From: Spelaeicoccus albus
GTDB taxonomy: Bacteria; Actinomycetota; Actinomycetes; Actinomycetales; Brevibacteriaceae
Direction of reading: 5' to 3'
Length of the DNA: 64,000 bases
NCBI RefSeq assembly: GCF_013409065.1
Contig: NZ_JACBZP010000001.1
Location: 868,001-932,000 of the forward strand
Positions 17,428 through 26,390 of the stretch are shown one piece after another. The notes below the pieces were generated by a model. That model searched no databases, was not told the DNA's origin, and was given only the letters and a program-made list of their open reading frames with translations. A program made the translations under genes and the position numbers. Positions within the stretch are counted from its first letter, which is position 1. The number at the start of each line of letters is the position of its first letter.

Positions 17428-18444
17428 ATGAGCAACGTCGAAACGAAGCCGGTCGAGCAAATCTGCCGGGATGAGCCGGGCCCCGAAGCGTTGCCCGACG
17501 CCGTCACCGGGGTTCAAGTGCTCACGGCCAGGGACGTGCCGCTCGGCGGCCCGCGTGCCATGACGGTGCACCGGACGATTCCGCAGCGGGCACGTTCACT
17601 CATCGGTGCGTGGTGCTTCGCCGATCATTACGGGCCGGACGACGTGTCGGTCACCGGTGGCATGGTCGTCCCCCCGCATCCGCACACCGGGCTGCAGACA
17701 GTGAGCTGGCTGTTCAGCGGCGAGATCGAGCATCGCGACAGTTTGGGCACGCACGAGCTGGTGCGGCCGGGCGAGCTCAACCTGATGTCCAGCGGTGCCG
17801 GCATTTGCCATTCCGAAGTCTCGACCGCGTCGACAACGGTGCTGCACGGCGTCCAACTATGGCTTGCGCTGCCGGCCACGGCTCGGTTCGGCGGCCGCGA
17901 CTTCGATCACTACGTGCCCACGCCCGTGACGCTGGACGGCGGGTCGGCCCGCGTGTTCCTTGGTGGCCTACCGCTGGTCTCGGATCCGAACGCAACGTCC
18001 CCGGTGCCGGCATTCTCGCCGATCCTCGGCGCGGAGGTGTCCATCGACGCAGGCGCGCTTCTTCGTCTCGACGTCGATCGGGGATTCGAGCACGGCGTGC
18101 TCGTCGACTCCGGGAAGGTCGCCGTATTCGACACGGATCTCGCGACCGCCGAAATGGGGTACGTCGGAACCGGCAATCGAACGCTTGAGCTGCGCAATAC
18201 CGGCGACCGGCCGGCACGGGTGATGTTGCTGGGCGGCGAGCCGTTCGGGGAGGAGATCCTCATGTGGTGGAATTTCGTGGGCCGTAGCCACGACGAAATC
18301 GCCGCATTCCGCGACGCCTGGCAAGCCGGCGCCGACCAATTCGGCAGTGTCGAGAATTATCACGGAGACCCGGCACGGCTGCCGGCTCCGGCGCTACCGG
18401 CCGTGCGCATCAAACCCCGGCGAAATCCTCCGGCGACGTCGTGA
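17428..18444 (+). CDS. Pirin-family protein
   Basis: A protein of 338 residues of the cupin-type pirin family. The N-terminal cupin carries the metal-binding signature PHPHTGLQTVSWLFSGEIEHRD (His residues here plus later His and Glu) and the pirin segment SSGAGICHSE. A C-terminal pirin_C domain includes GGEPFGEEILMWWNFVG. Some bacterial pirins act as quercetinases or bind metabolic enzymes; the activity here is unknown. GGAGG precedes the ATG. Its stop overlaps the start of the acetyltransferase gene (GTGA). Confidence 0.9.
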   Translation: MSNVETKPVEQICRDEPGPEALPDAVTGVQVLTARDVPLGGPRAMTVHRTIPQRARSLIGAWCFADHYGPDDVSVTGGMVVPPHPHTGLQTVSWLFSGEIEHRDSLGTHELVRPGELNLMSSGAGICHSEVSTASTTVLHGVQLWLALPATARFGGRDFDHYVPTPVTLDGGSARVFLGGLPLVSDPNATSPVPAFSPILGAEVSIDAGALLRLDVDRGFEHGVLVDSGKVAVFDTDLATAEMGYVGTGNRTLELRNTGDRPARVMLLGGEPFGEEILMWWNFVGRSHDEIAAFRDAWQAGADQFGSVENYHGDPARLPAPALPAVRIKPRRNPPATS

Positions 18445-19007
18445 GCGCCGGTCCCGGCCGGACGGCCGGCCTCCCGTGGCCCGAGTCGGCGCCCACGAGC
18501 GGCAATATCTCGCTCCGCCGGTTCAATGACTGTGACATCCCGATGGTGATGGAGCTCTCGACCGACGACTACGTGCCGAAGACCGGCACCCTGCCCGCGC
18601 ATGCGACGGAGGAGCAAGCCCGCGCGTGGATCGACAGGCAGCTCAGCCGCGCCGAACACGGCAAGGGTTTTTCGTTCGCTATCGCCGTCGAAGGAAACCC
18701 TGTCGCCGTCGGGCAGGTCGGACTCTGGCTGACCGGTTTGGCGCAAGGGCGGGCCAGCGTGGGCTACGCGATCTCGCCGAGCGCGCGGGGGCACGGCACC
18801 GCCGGTCGGGCGCTCCGGCTCGCGGTCAAATTCGCTTGGACGATTCCCGAATTGCACCGCATCGAGGCACTGATCGAACCGTGGAATGCCGCATCGATCC
18901 GCACCGCGGAGTCGGCCGGTTTCGAGCGGGAAGGCGTGCTGCGCAGTTACCGTGAGATCGGCGGCGTCCGCCGGGATATGGCCATGTTCGCCGTCGTCCG
19001 CAATTAG
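18441..19007 (+). CDS. GNAT acetyltransferase (RimJ/RimL type)
   Basis: A protein of 188 residues of the RimJ/RimL branch of GNAT N-acetyltransferases. The acetyl-CoA-binding loop is SARGHGTAGRALRLAVKFAW and motif B is ELHRIEALIEPWNAASIRTAE. The GTG start overlaps the pirin stop codon, so the two genes are probably translated together. Substrate is unknown. Confidence 0.87.
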   Translation: MSAGPGRTAGLPWPESAPTSGNISLRRFNDCDIPMVMELSTDDYVPKTGTLPAHATEEQARAWIDRQLSRAEHGKGFSFAIAVEGNPVAVGQVGLWLTGLAQGRASVGYAISPSARGHGTAGRALRLAVKFAWTIPELHRIEALIEPWNAASIRTAESAGFEREGVLRSYREIGGVRRDMAMFAVVRN

Positions 19008-19056
19008 CGTGCCGGAATTGCGAATCGGTTCGTGGTCAATGGTTCGGCGATACATA

Positions 19057-19075
19057 CTGGTAGTCTGGCTACCAG
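19057..19075. promoter_or_regulatory. Operator-like palindrome upstream of the HxlR gene
   Basis: The arms CTGGTAG and CTACCAG are perfect inverted repeats separated by five bases. The site ends 16 bases before the GTG of the HxlR-type gene, a position that would overlap its promoter or leader. Autoregulation by the HxlR protein is likely. Confidence 0.72.
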
Positions 19076-19091
19076 ATGAGGAGGAACTGAA

Positions 19092-19514
19092 GTGGCGACA
19101 GCGCGGAAGATCAGCGGTCCGTGTCAGGCATGGCCCGACGACAGCGCCTTCATCCGCGAGGTGCTCGACCGTATCGGCGACAAGTGGACCATGTTGACCA
19201 TCGCCACCCTGAGCGCCGGTCCATTACGCTACTCCGACCTGCAGGCCAGCATCCGCGGTATTTCCCAGCGGATGCTGACCCAGACTCTCAAGCAACTCGA
19301 ACGCGATGGGCTCATCACGCGGACCGCGTACGCCGAGGTCCCGCCGCGCGTGGAGTATGCGCTCACGGATCTGGGCCGGTCCCTGATCGAGGCCGTGACG
19401 GCGATGACCCGGTGGGCTGCCGCCCACCACACCGAGATCGCCGCCAACCGCGAGGCTAGCGACCTGACGGGTGTCGGCCGAGCCAAGGCTGCGGCTGAAG
19501 CGCCGGCCGACTGA
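19092..19514 (+). CDS. HxlR-family transcriptional regulator
   Basis: A protein of 140 residues with the HxlR winged helix: CQAWPDDSAFIREVLDRIGD, then KWTMLTIATLSAGPLRYSDL, the recognition region ISQRMLTQTLKQLERDGLI and the wing RTAYAEVPPRVEYALTDLG. The conserved N-terminal Cys (C11) is the redox-active residue in some relatives. GAGGAGG lies seven bases before the GTG. It is convergent with a DsbA-like gene, a neighbour that HxlR proteins often have. Confidence 0.9.
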   Translation: MATARKISGPCQAWPDDSAFIREVLDRIGDKWTMLTIATLSAGPLRYSDLQASIRGISQRMLTQTLKQLERDGLITRTAYAEVPPRVEYALTDLGRSLIEAVTAMTRWAAAHHTEIAANREASDLTGVGRAKAAAEAPAD

Positions 19515-19575
19515 CCCGTCGATGGGGCTCACCGTGACGCAGTGTCGGACACGTAATCCGCGGCGTTCTCGTCGC

Positions 19576-20259
19576 TCATGACACGCGCTCGCTGGTCGCG
19601 TGCCCGGCCACCCGATCTAGCAAGTGAGCATAGCCGGCGACTTTCTGGGCGCCCGGGGCGGCAACCTGACGGCCAACGACGACGAACGGGACGCCGGTCA
19701 GGCCCAGCTCGATGCCCTCGTCGCGGTCGGCGCGCACACGGTCGGCGTACTCGTCGTTCGCGAGGATCTCGCGAACTCGCCGGCCGTCCAGCCCCGCCGA
19801 CTCGGCGATGCCGGCAAGGGCATCCGGGTCGTGTGGGTCTAGCGTGCCGCCGAAGAATCCATCTTGGACTGCGGAAAAGAATTCGAACCCGCGGCCGTGG
19901 TCGCCCGCGTACTGCACCACGCGATGCACGTCGAACGTGTTGGCATTCATGCGGTCCAGCGAGTACTTCAGCCCCTCCGTGCGCGCGAGCGCCTGCATTT
20001 GCCGCTCGGCCCGGAGGACGTCCTCGACGATGCCGCCGTGGGAACGGATGAAGCTCGTCTCGTTCTTCTCCGGTTCGCGCGGCGCGGCCGGGTCCAGCTC
20101 GAAGGAGCGCATCACTATCTCGAATCGCGACGCGTCCGGACGCTTGGCAATCGCGGCCCGGAGTCGGTGCTTTCCGACGTAGCACCACGGGCAGCCCAGA
20201 TCAGCCCACATTTCGATGACAACCCGTGCCCGCTCGGATGGAGTTGGATGCTCAGTCAT
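19576..20259 (-). CDS. DsbA-family (FrnE-like) oxidoreductase
   Basis: A protein of 227 residues with a thioredoxin fold of the DsbA/FrnE branch. CPWC (C23, C26) is the redox-active motif in WADLGCPWCYVGKHRLR, and GVPFVVVGRQVAAPGAQ holds the cis-proline loop. There is no signal peptide, so it acts in the cytoplasm. The start at 20259 has GAGG eight bases upstream. An 11-base palindrome, CACTACTAGTG (20271–20281), lies just before the gene and may be an operator. Confidence 0.9.
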   Translation of the reverse strand: MTEHPTPSERARVVIEMWADLGCPWCYVGKHRLRAAIAKRPDASRFEIVMRSFELDPAAPREPEKNETSFIRSHGGIVEDVLRAERQMQALARTEGLKYSLDRMNANTFDVHRVVQYAGDHGRGFEFFSAVQDGFFGGTLDPHDPDALAGIAESAGLDGRRVREILANDEYADRVRADRDEGIELGLTGVPFVVVGRQVAAPGAQKVAGYAHLLDRVAGHATSERVS

Positions 20260-20368
20260 ATTTATTACCTCACTACTAGTGCGTAACACCATTGTGTGTG
20301 AGTTTTAATGAGGGTACAAAAGGCACTTTGAAGTGCGCAGGCATCGCCCGACCGGGCCTGCAAACGAC

Positions 20369-21418
20369 TTACGGCACCCGGTAGAGCCAGTCGTCGGTGC
20401 CGAACTTCGTCGCGACGAGTTCACGGGCGCGCCGCATCTCGTCGTCGGTGACGGCTGACCGGGTCAGCCCGTACAGGCCGCGGAACGTGCCGATCAACCG
20501 GTCGGTGACGTCTTCGCGGCTCAGTCCCGTTTGCGTGCGAAGCGGATCGACCCGCTTTTTCGCGCTCGTGGTGCCCTTGTCGCTGAGCTTTTCACGTCCG
20601 ATTCGCAGCACCTGCGTCATCTTGTCGGCATCCATGTCGTAGCTCATCGTCACGTGATGCAGGACGGCGCCGTTCGCGAATCGCTTTTGGGCGGCACCGC
20701 CGATCTTGCCGACGGGCGAGGCGATGTCGTTGATTGGCTGGTAATACGCGTCAATGCCCAGTTCCGCGAGCGCCTGCAGCACCCACCCGTCGAGAAACGG
20801 ATACGACTCGACAACGGACATCCCCCGCACGAGCTCCGCCGGCGCGTACAGCGAATAGGTGATGAATGCTCCGGGCTCGACGAACATTGCTCCGCCGCCG
20901 GTGACTCGCCGGGCCACGCGGACGCCAAGCTCACCGGCCCTCTTCATGTCGACTTCGTTCCGCACCGACTGGAAGCTGCCCAGGATGACGGCCGACTCGT
21001 TTCGTTCCCAAAAGCGCAATGTGGGTGGCCGTCGTCCGGCGCCGACGTCTTCGGCCAGCACCTCGTCGAGCGCCATGTGCATCAGTTCGGTTTGCGGCTC
21101 GCCGTGGACAAGCTGCCAGTCGTATTCTGCCCAGGCGGCCGACGTCGACAGGGCACGGACGACGGCCGTGCCGATTCCCTCCGGCGTCACCCCGATCAGC
21201 GCGGCACCAGGCGACAACACATTCTCGACCACGGCGGCCACTCCTGCGGCGTCCGTGTCGGCCGGCATTCCGTCCACCGCGGAATTGATGGTGTCGAGGA
21301 GCTCGTCCGGCTCGAGGAAGAAGTCGCCGGCCAGGCGGAAGTTCGTAATGGCCTCGCCCGACACGTCCAGGTCAACGACGACGAGTTTTCCGCCGGGGAC
21401 CTTGTATTCGCCGTGCAT
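20369..21418 (-). CDS. Lipoate–protein ligase A family with N-terminal accessory domain
   Basis: A protein of 349 residues. The catalytic biotin/lipoate-ligase domain occupies about 95–330: RRVTGGGAMFVEPG is the RRxxGGG lipoyl-AMP motif and KIGGAAQKRFANGAVLHH holds the catalytic lysine region. The first 85 residues (YKVPGGKLVVVDLDVSGEAI onward) look like the small LplB/accessory domain that in many ligases follows the catalytic domain. The enzyme should attach lipoate, or octanoate as a related substrate, to E2 and GcvH proteins. The permuted domain order is deduced from the residues seen. The flanking intergenic stretches contain no gene. Confidence 0.88.
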   Translation of the reverse strand: MHGEYKVPGGKLVVVDLDVSGEAITNFRLAGDFFLEPDELLDTINSAVDGMPADTDAAGVAAVVENVLSPGAALIGVTPEGIGTAVVRALSTSAAWAEYDWQLVHGEPQTELMHMALDEVLAEDVGAGRRPPTLRFWERNESAVILGSFQSVRNEVDMKRAGELGVRVARRVTGGGAMFVEPGAFITYSLYAPAELVRGMSVVESYPFLDGWVLQALAELGIDAYYQPINDIASPVGKIGGAAQKRFANGAVLHHVTMSYDMDADKMTQVLRIGREKLSDKGTTSAKKRVDPLRTQTGLSREDVTDRLIGTFRGLYGLTRSAVTDDEMRRARELVATKFGTDDWLYRVP

Positions 21419-21591
21419 GCTGCTCCGTTCGCTTCATCGGCTCCGGCCGAACGACCGCTCAGTGGTTAACGCTATCCTGCTACTTCGCAAAGCGCGTCGT
21501 CACGTCAGAAACGCGAAGTCACAACAGCGCGTTCTAAGCGCGACGGCGCGTTTTGCGTTCCGGACGGCGCGCAGGCCGGACGACGCTTCGG

Positions 21592-22479
21592 TTACCGGAG
21601 GCGCTCGAGAGCCGTGTCGATGATCTCGCGGCTCGGCGTGAAAAGCGCGTCCGCAGCCCGTTTGCCGGTGGCGTCCAGGTACGTGTCGACGAGCCTGCCG
21701 CCCGCCGCATAGCCGGCCCCGGTCGGCAGCCCGACGGGTTCGGCGCCGAACCGAACGGCACTCGCATCACCGTGCACCCACGCCGTAAAGTTCTGCATTC
21801 CGGTGACGTCGAGGCCCGTCACAACCTTGGCGAACACGTCGTCCGCGTGCAGGTGCGGGACGCCGATTCGCGTGTACCCGAGTTCGTCGCCGTACAGTTG
21901 GCGCGCAAACGCATCCGCCAATCCTTCGGACACGATCTGTTCGCCGGCCGTCACGGATCCCGGATCCCACACCACGCCGCCCCGGCTGTAGCGCAGGTTG
22001 TGGTTCAGCTCGTGCACGGCTGTCGCTTCGAGCCGAGCGAGGTTCTCCTCCGACGGCCAAAGCGTGATGGCAATGTATCCGGGCATGCTGCCGTTACCGA
22101 CGACGCCGAGCACTTCGTCCATGAAATGGATGTCCTGCGGATTGCCCAGCATGAGGAGCACCGTGATGTCCGGCGCGTCGAGTGCGGGTACCGCGGCCTG
22201 CTGCACAGCGAGCGCGCCGGTGAGCGCCCGGTCGATTCGGCCCCACGCATCGGCGGCGCGGAGGGTCTCGACGGCGTCCAGGCACCGCGCGTCGTCCCCG
22301 TCGATCGGAAAGCCGGACCCCATCCGGTGCATCTGTACCAGGTCGACCTCGCCCGGGAAATACTTGTACATGTCGGCGGCGGGTCGCAGCATGGCGCGCA
22401 CGGCTTCGGGGCGTTCGGGTGACGACACGGCCAGGACGTCACGCATTCCGGTATACGTGTCGAGAACCGTGATCGTCAT
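21592..22479 (-). CDS. DUF2268 putative zinc metallopeptidase
   Basis: A protein of about 295 residues with the DUF2268 architecture. AVHELNHNLRY contains the HExxH zinc-binding motif, and SEGLADAFARQLYG provides the downstream glutamate region. The start is uncertain: the ATG at 22479 matches the usual family N-terminus (MTITVLDTYTGMRDVL), though AGG is only two bases before it; the frame extends to 22599. The family occurs as a predicted Zn-dependent protease in firmicutes and actinobacteria with unknown substrates. No signal peptide is seen. Confidence 0.82.
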   Translation of the reverse strand: MTITVLDTYTGMRDVLAVSSPERPEAVRAMLRPAADMYKYFPGEVDLVQMHRMGSGFPIDGDDARCLDAVETLRAADAWGRIDRALTGALAVQQAAVPALDAPDITVLLMLGNPQDIHFMDEVLGVVGNGSMPGYIAITLWPSEENLARLEATAVHELNHNLRYSRGGVVWDPGSVTAGEQIVSEGLADAFARQLYGDELGYTRIGVPHLHADDVFAKVVTGLDVTGMQNFTAWVHGDASAVRFGAEPVGLPTGAGYAAGGRLVDTYLDATGKRAADALFTPSREIIDTALERLR

Positions 22480-22667
22480 GACCTGAACGCTAAGCACGCC
22501 GCCGCGTCGTCCGCAACCGAATTCTTCTGCGCCTTCGGCCGCAGTGAGTCCGCCCAACCCGGTGATGTGCGACAGCGACAGGCTCGGATAGCCCTTCATG
22601 GCCGGTCACATTATCCAGCCGGTGACCGGTCGCGGACATTCACGGGGCTCGATCAGCCGCGTGCCCA

Positions 22668-23678
22668 TCACGTTCCGACGCGAAACCGCCCGAGCACATA
22701 TGCCGCCGTTCGAGCGACGTCCTCGTCCGAGTCGTTCGTGAGCGCCTCGAGGATCGGCTGCGCGAATGTGCCGGACAACTCGGCGAGCGCCCCTGTGAGC
22801 CGGAGCCGCGCGCCCGGTTCGCCATGCCGATTGTCTATCTCGCCGGCAATAGTGCCGGCAATGGATTCGCCGACGCCGTGCCTGCCCGCCAGCGATCCCA
22901 GCGTCTCGGCAGCCTCGACGTCGTTGTCGCCGTCCACCACCATCGCGGTCAACACCGGAATCGCCCGACGATCCCCGCGTGCGCCAATCACGACGGCGGC
23001 CTTGTGCCGGACGGCATCATCGGCATCCTCAAGCGTGCCGGCCAGCACCGCGTTCGCCTCGTCGGTGCCGAGCTCCGCAATCATTGTCACAGCGCGCAGC
23101 CGCGGCTCGGCGTCCGGCGATTCCAGCGCGGCCGTCAAAACCGGCAATGACTCGTTTCCTGACTGCTTCAATGCCCACCGCAGAGCTCCCGCGACGTTCA
23201 AATCATCCTCGGCAAGCACGGCTGCGGCCAGCGTGTCGGCTAGCCCGGCCGCCTCGTCGCCGCCGGCCGACAGCGCGCTCGTTTGGCGCCGCGACGGATC
23301 GCTCGACTGGATTCCGTGCATCAGTGACATGATGCGCAGGATGTCGTCCCATCCGCCGGGGCCGCTTGCGTGCACCTGTTCGAGGCGGTGCAGAAGCTCC
23401 CGCTCGCGGGTGATGCGCTGGCGCGTTTTCGCCATCAGCTCGTCGACCAACCGGGCGGGCGCGAAGTCGGGGTCGTCGAGTGCCTGCCCCACTTCAGGCA
23501 GGGACAGGCCGAACGATCGAAGGGTCTCAACGTGGAACAAGCGCTGGAGATCGACCTCGGCATACTCGCGGTATCCCGACGCCGTCCGCGCCGACGGCAC
23601 GACGAGGCCGATGGAATCGTAGTGGCGCAGCATCCGGGCACTGATGCCTGATTGCCGCGCCACCTCGCCGATCAACAT
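22668..23678 (-). CDS. MerR-family regulator with C-terminal HEAT repeats
   Basis: A protein of 336 residues. The MerR helix-turn-helix is at 1–70 (MLIGEVARQSGISARMLRHY, with GYREYAEVDLQRL) followed by a coiled segment to about 110. The remaining two thirds are HEAT-like alpha repeats (for example PRLRAVTMIAELGTDEANAV and DAVRHKAAVVIGARGDRRAI). MerR proteins normally end in a small ligand-binding domain; here a HEAT array replaces it and may bind a protein partner. The upstream gene is itself a HEAT-repeat protein and overlaps this start by seven bases, so the two are a cotranscribed pair. Partner recognition between them is inferred. Confidence 0.86.
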   Translation of the reverse strand: MLIGEVARQSGISARMLRHYDSIGLVVPSARTASGYREYAEVDLQRLFHVETLRSFGLSLPEVGQALDDPDFAPARLVDELMAKTRQRITRERELLHRLEQVHASGPGGWDDILRIMSLMHGIQSSDPSRRQTSALSAGGDEAAGLADTLAAAVLAEDDLNVAGALRWALKQSGNESLPVLTAALESPDAEPRLRAVTMIAELGTDEANAVLAGTLEDADDAVRHKAAVVIGARGDRRAIPVLTAMVVDGDNDVEAAETLGSLAGRHGVGESIAGTIAGEIDNRHGEPGARLRLTGALAELSGTFAQPILEALTNDSDEDVARTAAYVLGRFRVGT

Positions 23679-24421
23679 GCCGGCTCTTCCTGCGCGTCGC
23701 CGGGCGGCGGTTCGGCCTCCACGGGTGCATCGATCAATGCCACGGTGCGCTTGGCCTCGAAAACCGAGTCGTCGAAGCTCTCGTCGGGATCATTAACGAG
23801 GCGCTGGGTGGCGATCGCGTGCGTGCGCACTTGGGCGTTGCCGTGTGCCGCCGCTTCGGCCAATGCTGCCTCGGCGGCCTCGCCTAGGCCGGCGAGCGCT
23901 CTACTGAGGCTGAGGCGCACTTCCCTGTCGCCGCGCCCCAGCTGCGTCGCAAGCCTCGCCGCCAACCCCGCTCCAGCCCCGCCCGGGACGAGGGCGACTG
24001 CCGCGCGCCACGCACTCCGGGCCACGTCGTCGTCCGCGCTTTGCAGCAGCTCGCCAGTGATCGCCGGCCACCCACGCGGGTCGCCGATTTTCGACAACGT
24101 ATGCAACGCCTGGCTTCGGGCTTGCCGGTTGCCCGTTTGGAGTTCATCGAGTAAGAGCGGCACGATGTCGGCGGCGGCATGGCGAGTCAGTGCCCACGTC
24201 AGCATGTCGCGCACGTAGAAATCGGGTTCGACGGCGCAGCGGTCGACGAGGGCCCGGGCATATTCGGGGGCCGGCCGTGTCCCTGCCGCCAGCGCGGCCT
24301 GCAGGCGCGCCGACGATCCTGCGGCCCCGAGTGCTTCGTGCAGGCTGGCGACCGCCGCGATCCGGTGCGGCATCGGCTGCGGGCTCCGTGTCGTCGAATT
24401 CCGGGCCGTCGAATTTTCCAT
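23672..24421 (-). CDS. HEAT-repeat protein
   Basis: A protein of 249 residues made largely of HEAT-like helical repeats (VRDMLTWALTRHAAADIVPL, ARSQALHTLSKIGDPRGWPA, VRLSLSRALAGLGEAAEAAL, VRTHAIATQRLVND). The start at 24421 has GGAGG eight bases upstream. It is the first gene of the operon with the HEAT-bearing MerR regulator. No catalytic residues are evident, so a scaffold or inhibitor role towards that regulator is the simplest idea. Confidence 0.8.
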   Translation of the reverse strand: MENSTARNSTTRSPQPMPHRIAAVASLHEALGAAGSSARLQAALAAGTRPAPEYARALVDRCAVEPDFYVRDMLTWALTRHAAADIVPLLLDELQTGNRQARSQALHTLSKIGDPRGWPAITGELLQSADDDVARSAWRAAVALVPGGAGAGLAARLATQLGRGDREVRLSLSRALAGLGEAAEAALAEAAAHGNAQVRTHAIATQRLVNDPDESFDDSVFEAKRTVALIDAPVEAEPPPGDAQEEPAC

Positions 24422-24448
24422 TGGTCGTACCTCCTCTCCCCTACTCAA

Positions 24449-24471
24449 GACCTTCACATCGTGTCAAGGTC
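24449..24471. promoter_or_regulatory. MerR-type operator upstream of the HEAT/MerR operon
   Basis: GACCTT and AAGGTC form an inverted repeat separated by 11 bases; the symmetry extends outward imperfectly. On the minus strand it reads TTGACCTTGACAC…GTGAAGGTC, like operators bound by MerR-family activators. It ends about 28 bases before the HEAT gene start. Autoregulation by the operon's MerR protein is likely. Confidence 0.78.
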
Positions 24472-24518
24472 AAGAGCTCAGTGCGAGGTTTGTGCGACAA
24501 GTTCGCTGCGCGCCTGTG

Positions 24519-25622
24519 TCAACACGCCATCTGGAGGTCGAGGCGCAAACACCGGGCGAGGTCGTCGAGTTGCCGGTCGACGCCGGCACGCAAGGTGCGG
24601 CTGAACGCCTCGTCTTCGTGCACCGCGTCAACGCGCAGCACTCCGGCTTTGCGGTCGGCCGTGGCGTCGATTTTCCCGACGAAACGGTCGCCGTGCATGA
24701 TCGGCAACGCGTAGTAACCCCAGCGACGCTTTGCCTTCGGCTTGTATTTCTCCAGCGCAAAGTCGAACGCAAAGATCTCGCTCATCCGCTTTCGGTCGTA
24801 GAGCAGCCGGTCAAGAGGGGACAAGATCGCGATCCTGCCTTCGAATTCTTCGTCCAAGAGCGACGGATCGACGCGCCACGTACCGCGAACTCCGTCGACG
24901 ACGGCGGGCTCGCCGGCATCGCCGACGTCGTCCGGCTCGACCCGGCACTCCGGGCCTCGCGAACGTGCCAGGCCCAACGCCCGAAGCCGCTTCTCGTCGC
25001 GAATCCGTTTCGCTTCGTCAGCGGGGACGACCGGGAGATCCGGGTAAACTCGGGACGCGGTGTCCCACACTCGCTGTCCGTTCCGCCTGCCGGCAACGGC
25101 AATTTCGCCGCGTTCTTCCAGCATCTCGAGCATCTGTCCGACGTTGCGCTTGTTGTTCCACCCGCTTGAGCGCCAGGGCTTCACGCACGTGTCCGGCAGG
25201 TCCGCTGCCGGCAGCGGTCCGGAATCCGTCAGACGTGCGAGGATGTCGCGGCGAAACGTCTCGTTGGCGGCGACCCAGTCGCCCTTGATCTGCTGCCATG
25301 GCGACAGTTTTCCGGTTCCCGGCCAGTTGTTCATGTCGGCGCTGTACAACGCGATATCTTCGGCGGGCCGGATCATCCCACGCAGCTCGAGCAGGGTCCG
25401 CTCACTCAGCGCGGACTCCAGAGCGTCGGGCGAATACGCCGATCCGAGCCGGCTCCACGCGACGAGATCGGCGCTCGGGGCAACTGCCGCGGTCGGGTCG
25501 ATCTGCAACAGCGTCAGTCCGCGGACGGCGTCCGCCAGCGAAGCCGGACGCCGGGAGGTCAGCAGTTGCGCGCGAACGGCGATCCGCCTGGCGTCGACAC
25601 GTGAAAGCCGATGCATTGTCAT
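24519..25622 (-). CDS. Winged-helix protein of the YcaQ/AlkX (DUF1006) family
   Basis: A protein of 367 residues of the HTH_42 family that includes YcaQ/AlkX and AlkZ DNA glycosylases, which excise bulky or cross-linked purines. The catalytic signature QxD appears as Q40-I-D in LTLLQIDPTAAVAP. Later family segments are KRNVGQMLEMLEERGEI and LLYDRKRMSEIFAFDFALEKYKPKAKRRWGYYALP (shown only by its start and end: LLYDRKRMSEIFAF and KRRWGYYALP). The start overlaps the stop of the upstream hydrolase gene. A glycosylase role is inferred from the family. Confidence 0.85.
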   Translation of the reverse strand: MTMHRLSRVDARRIAVRAQLLTSRRPASLADAVRGLTLLQIDPTAAVAPSADLVAWSRLGSAYSPDALESALSERTLLELRGMIRPAEDIALYSADMNNWPGTGKLSPWQQIKGDWVAANETFRRDILARLTDSGPLPAADLPDTCVKPWRSSGWNNKRNVGQMLEMLEERGEIAVAGRRNGQRVWDTASRVYPDLPVVPADEAKRIRDEKRLRALGLARSRGPECRVEPDDVGDAGEPAVVDGVRGTWRVDPSLLDEEFEGRIAILSPLDRLLYDRKRMSEIFAFDFALEKYKPKAKRRWGYYALPIMHGDRFVGKIDATADRKAGVLRVDAVHEDEAFSRTLRAGVDRQLDDLARCLRLDLQMAC

Positions 25623-26371
25623 CCACCGTCGGGGCCGTGCGCCCGAACGCCGTCCGTTGACAGGCCGGCGGCGCTAGCGGCCGCGTCCAGAATCACGCGT
25701 GCCAGCTTTCCCGGCTGGGTGATTTGCGGCCAGTGGCCGCCGGGCAGATCGACGTATGTCACGTCATGCATCCGGGTCAGCTCGCTTACGGGTTCGGCGC
25801 CGGCCGCAACCCACTGCCGGACGTCGTCCGACGTGTATTCCGGACAAACCAGCGTCACCGGAATGTCATAGCGGCGGTCGTTCGACAGTCGCTGCGGGTC
25901 GGTCAGCACTCGTTCGGGCGCGGGGATCGCGGCAGCGTAAAAGCGGGCCAGCGTTGGTCCGTCGAAGTCAACGACGTTTGCCTCTTCGCCGACTTCGGCC
26001 CAGTCGGGCATGGCCACCTCGCCGTATTCGGCGGGTAAGCCGTCGAGTAGCGGAGCGTCGCCCGGCGTCGGGAACCCGCCGATGTACACCGCTCGTGCCA
26101 CCGTGTCCGGCCGGGCATCTACCGCCGCATGCGAGATACCGCAACCGGCCGAGTGCCCGACCAGAAGAACCGGGCCCTCCGCTTGGTCGAGGGCGGTCAC
26201 GACCGCGGCGACCTGGTCGGCCAATGTGACTCCGGATCGGTCGACGTCCTTACTTTCCATGCCGGGCAGCGTCAGCGGGCGCACGGTATGACCGGCCCGT
26301 TCGAGTACGGCGGCGACGGCATCCCAGGTCGAGCCATCCAGCCAGAGGCCGGGGACGAGGACGATTTCCAT
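25619..26371 (-). CDS. Alpha/beta hydrolase
   Basis: A protein of 250 residues of the alpha/beta-hydrolase fold. The nucleophile elbow GHSAG places the catalytic Ser at residue 74 (LLVGHSAGCGISHAA), the acid probably lies in VTLVCPEYTSDD, and the catalytic His is in LPGGHWPQITQP. The start at 26371 is favoured by GGGG eight bases upstream over the ATG two codons earlier. The gene diverges from an ArsR-type regulator across a perfect palindrome and is followed, with a 4-base overlap, by the YcaQ-like gene. Substrate is unknown. Confidence 0.88.
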   Translation of the reverse strand: MEIVLVPGLWLDGSTWDAVAAVLERAGHTVRPLTLPGMESKDVDRSGVTLADQVAAVVTALDQAEGPVLLVGHSAGCGISHAAVDARPDTVARAVYIGGFPTPGDAPLLDGLPAEYGEVAMPDWAEVGEEANVVDFDGPTLARFYAAAIPAPERVLTDPQRLSNDRRYDIPVTLVCPEYTSDDVRQWVAAGAEPVSELTRMHDVTYVDLPGGHWPQITQPGKLARVILDAAASAAGLSTDGVRAHGPDGG

Positions 26372-26390
26372 GAGCATTTCCCCATCAACT

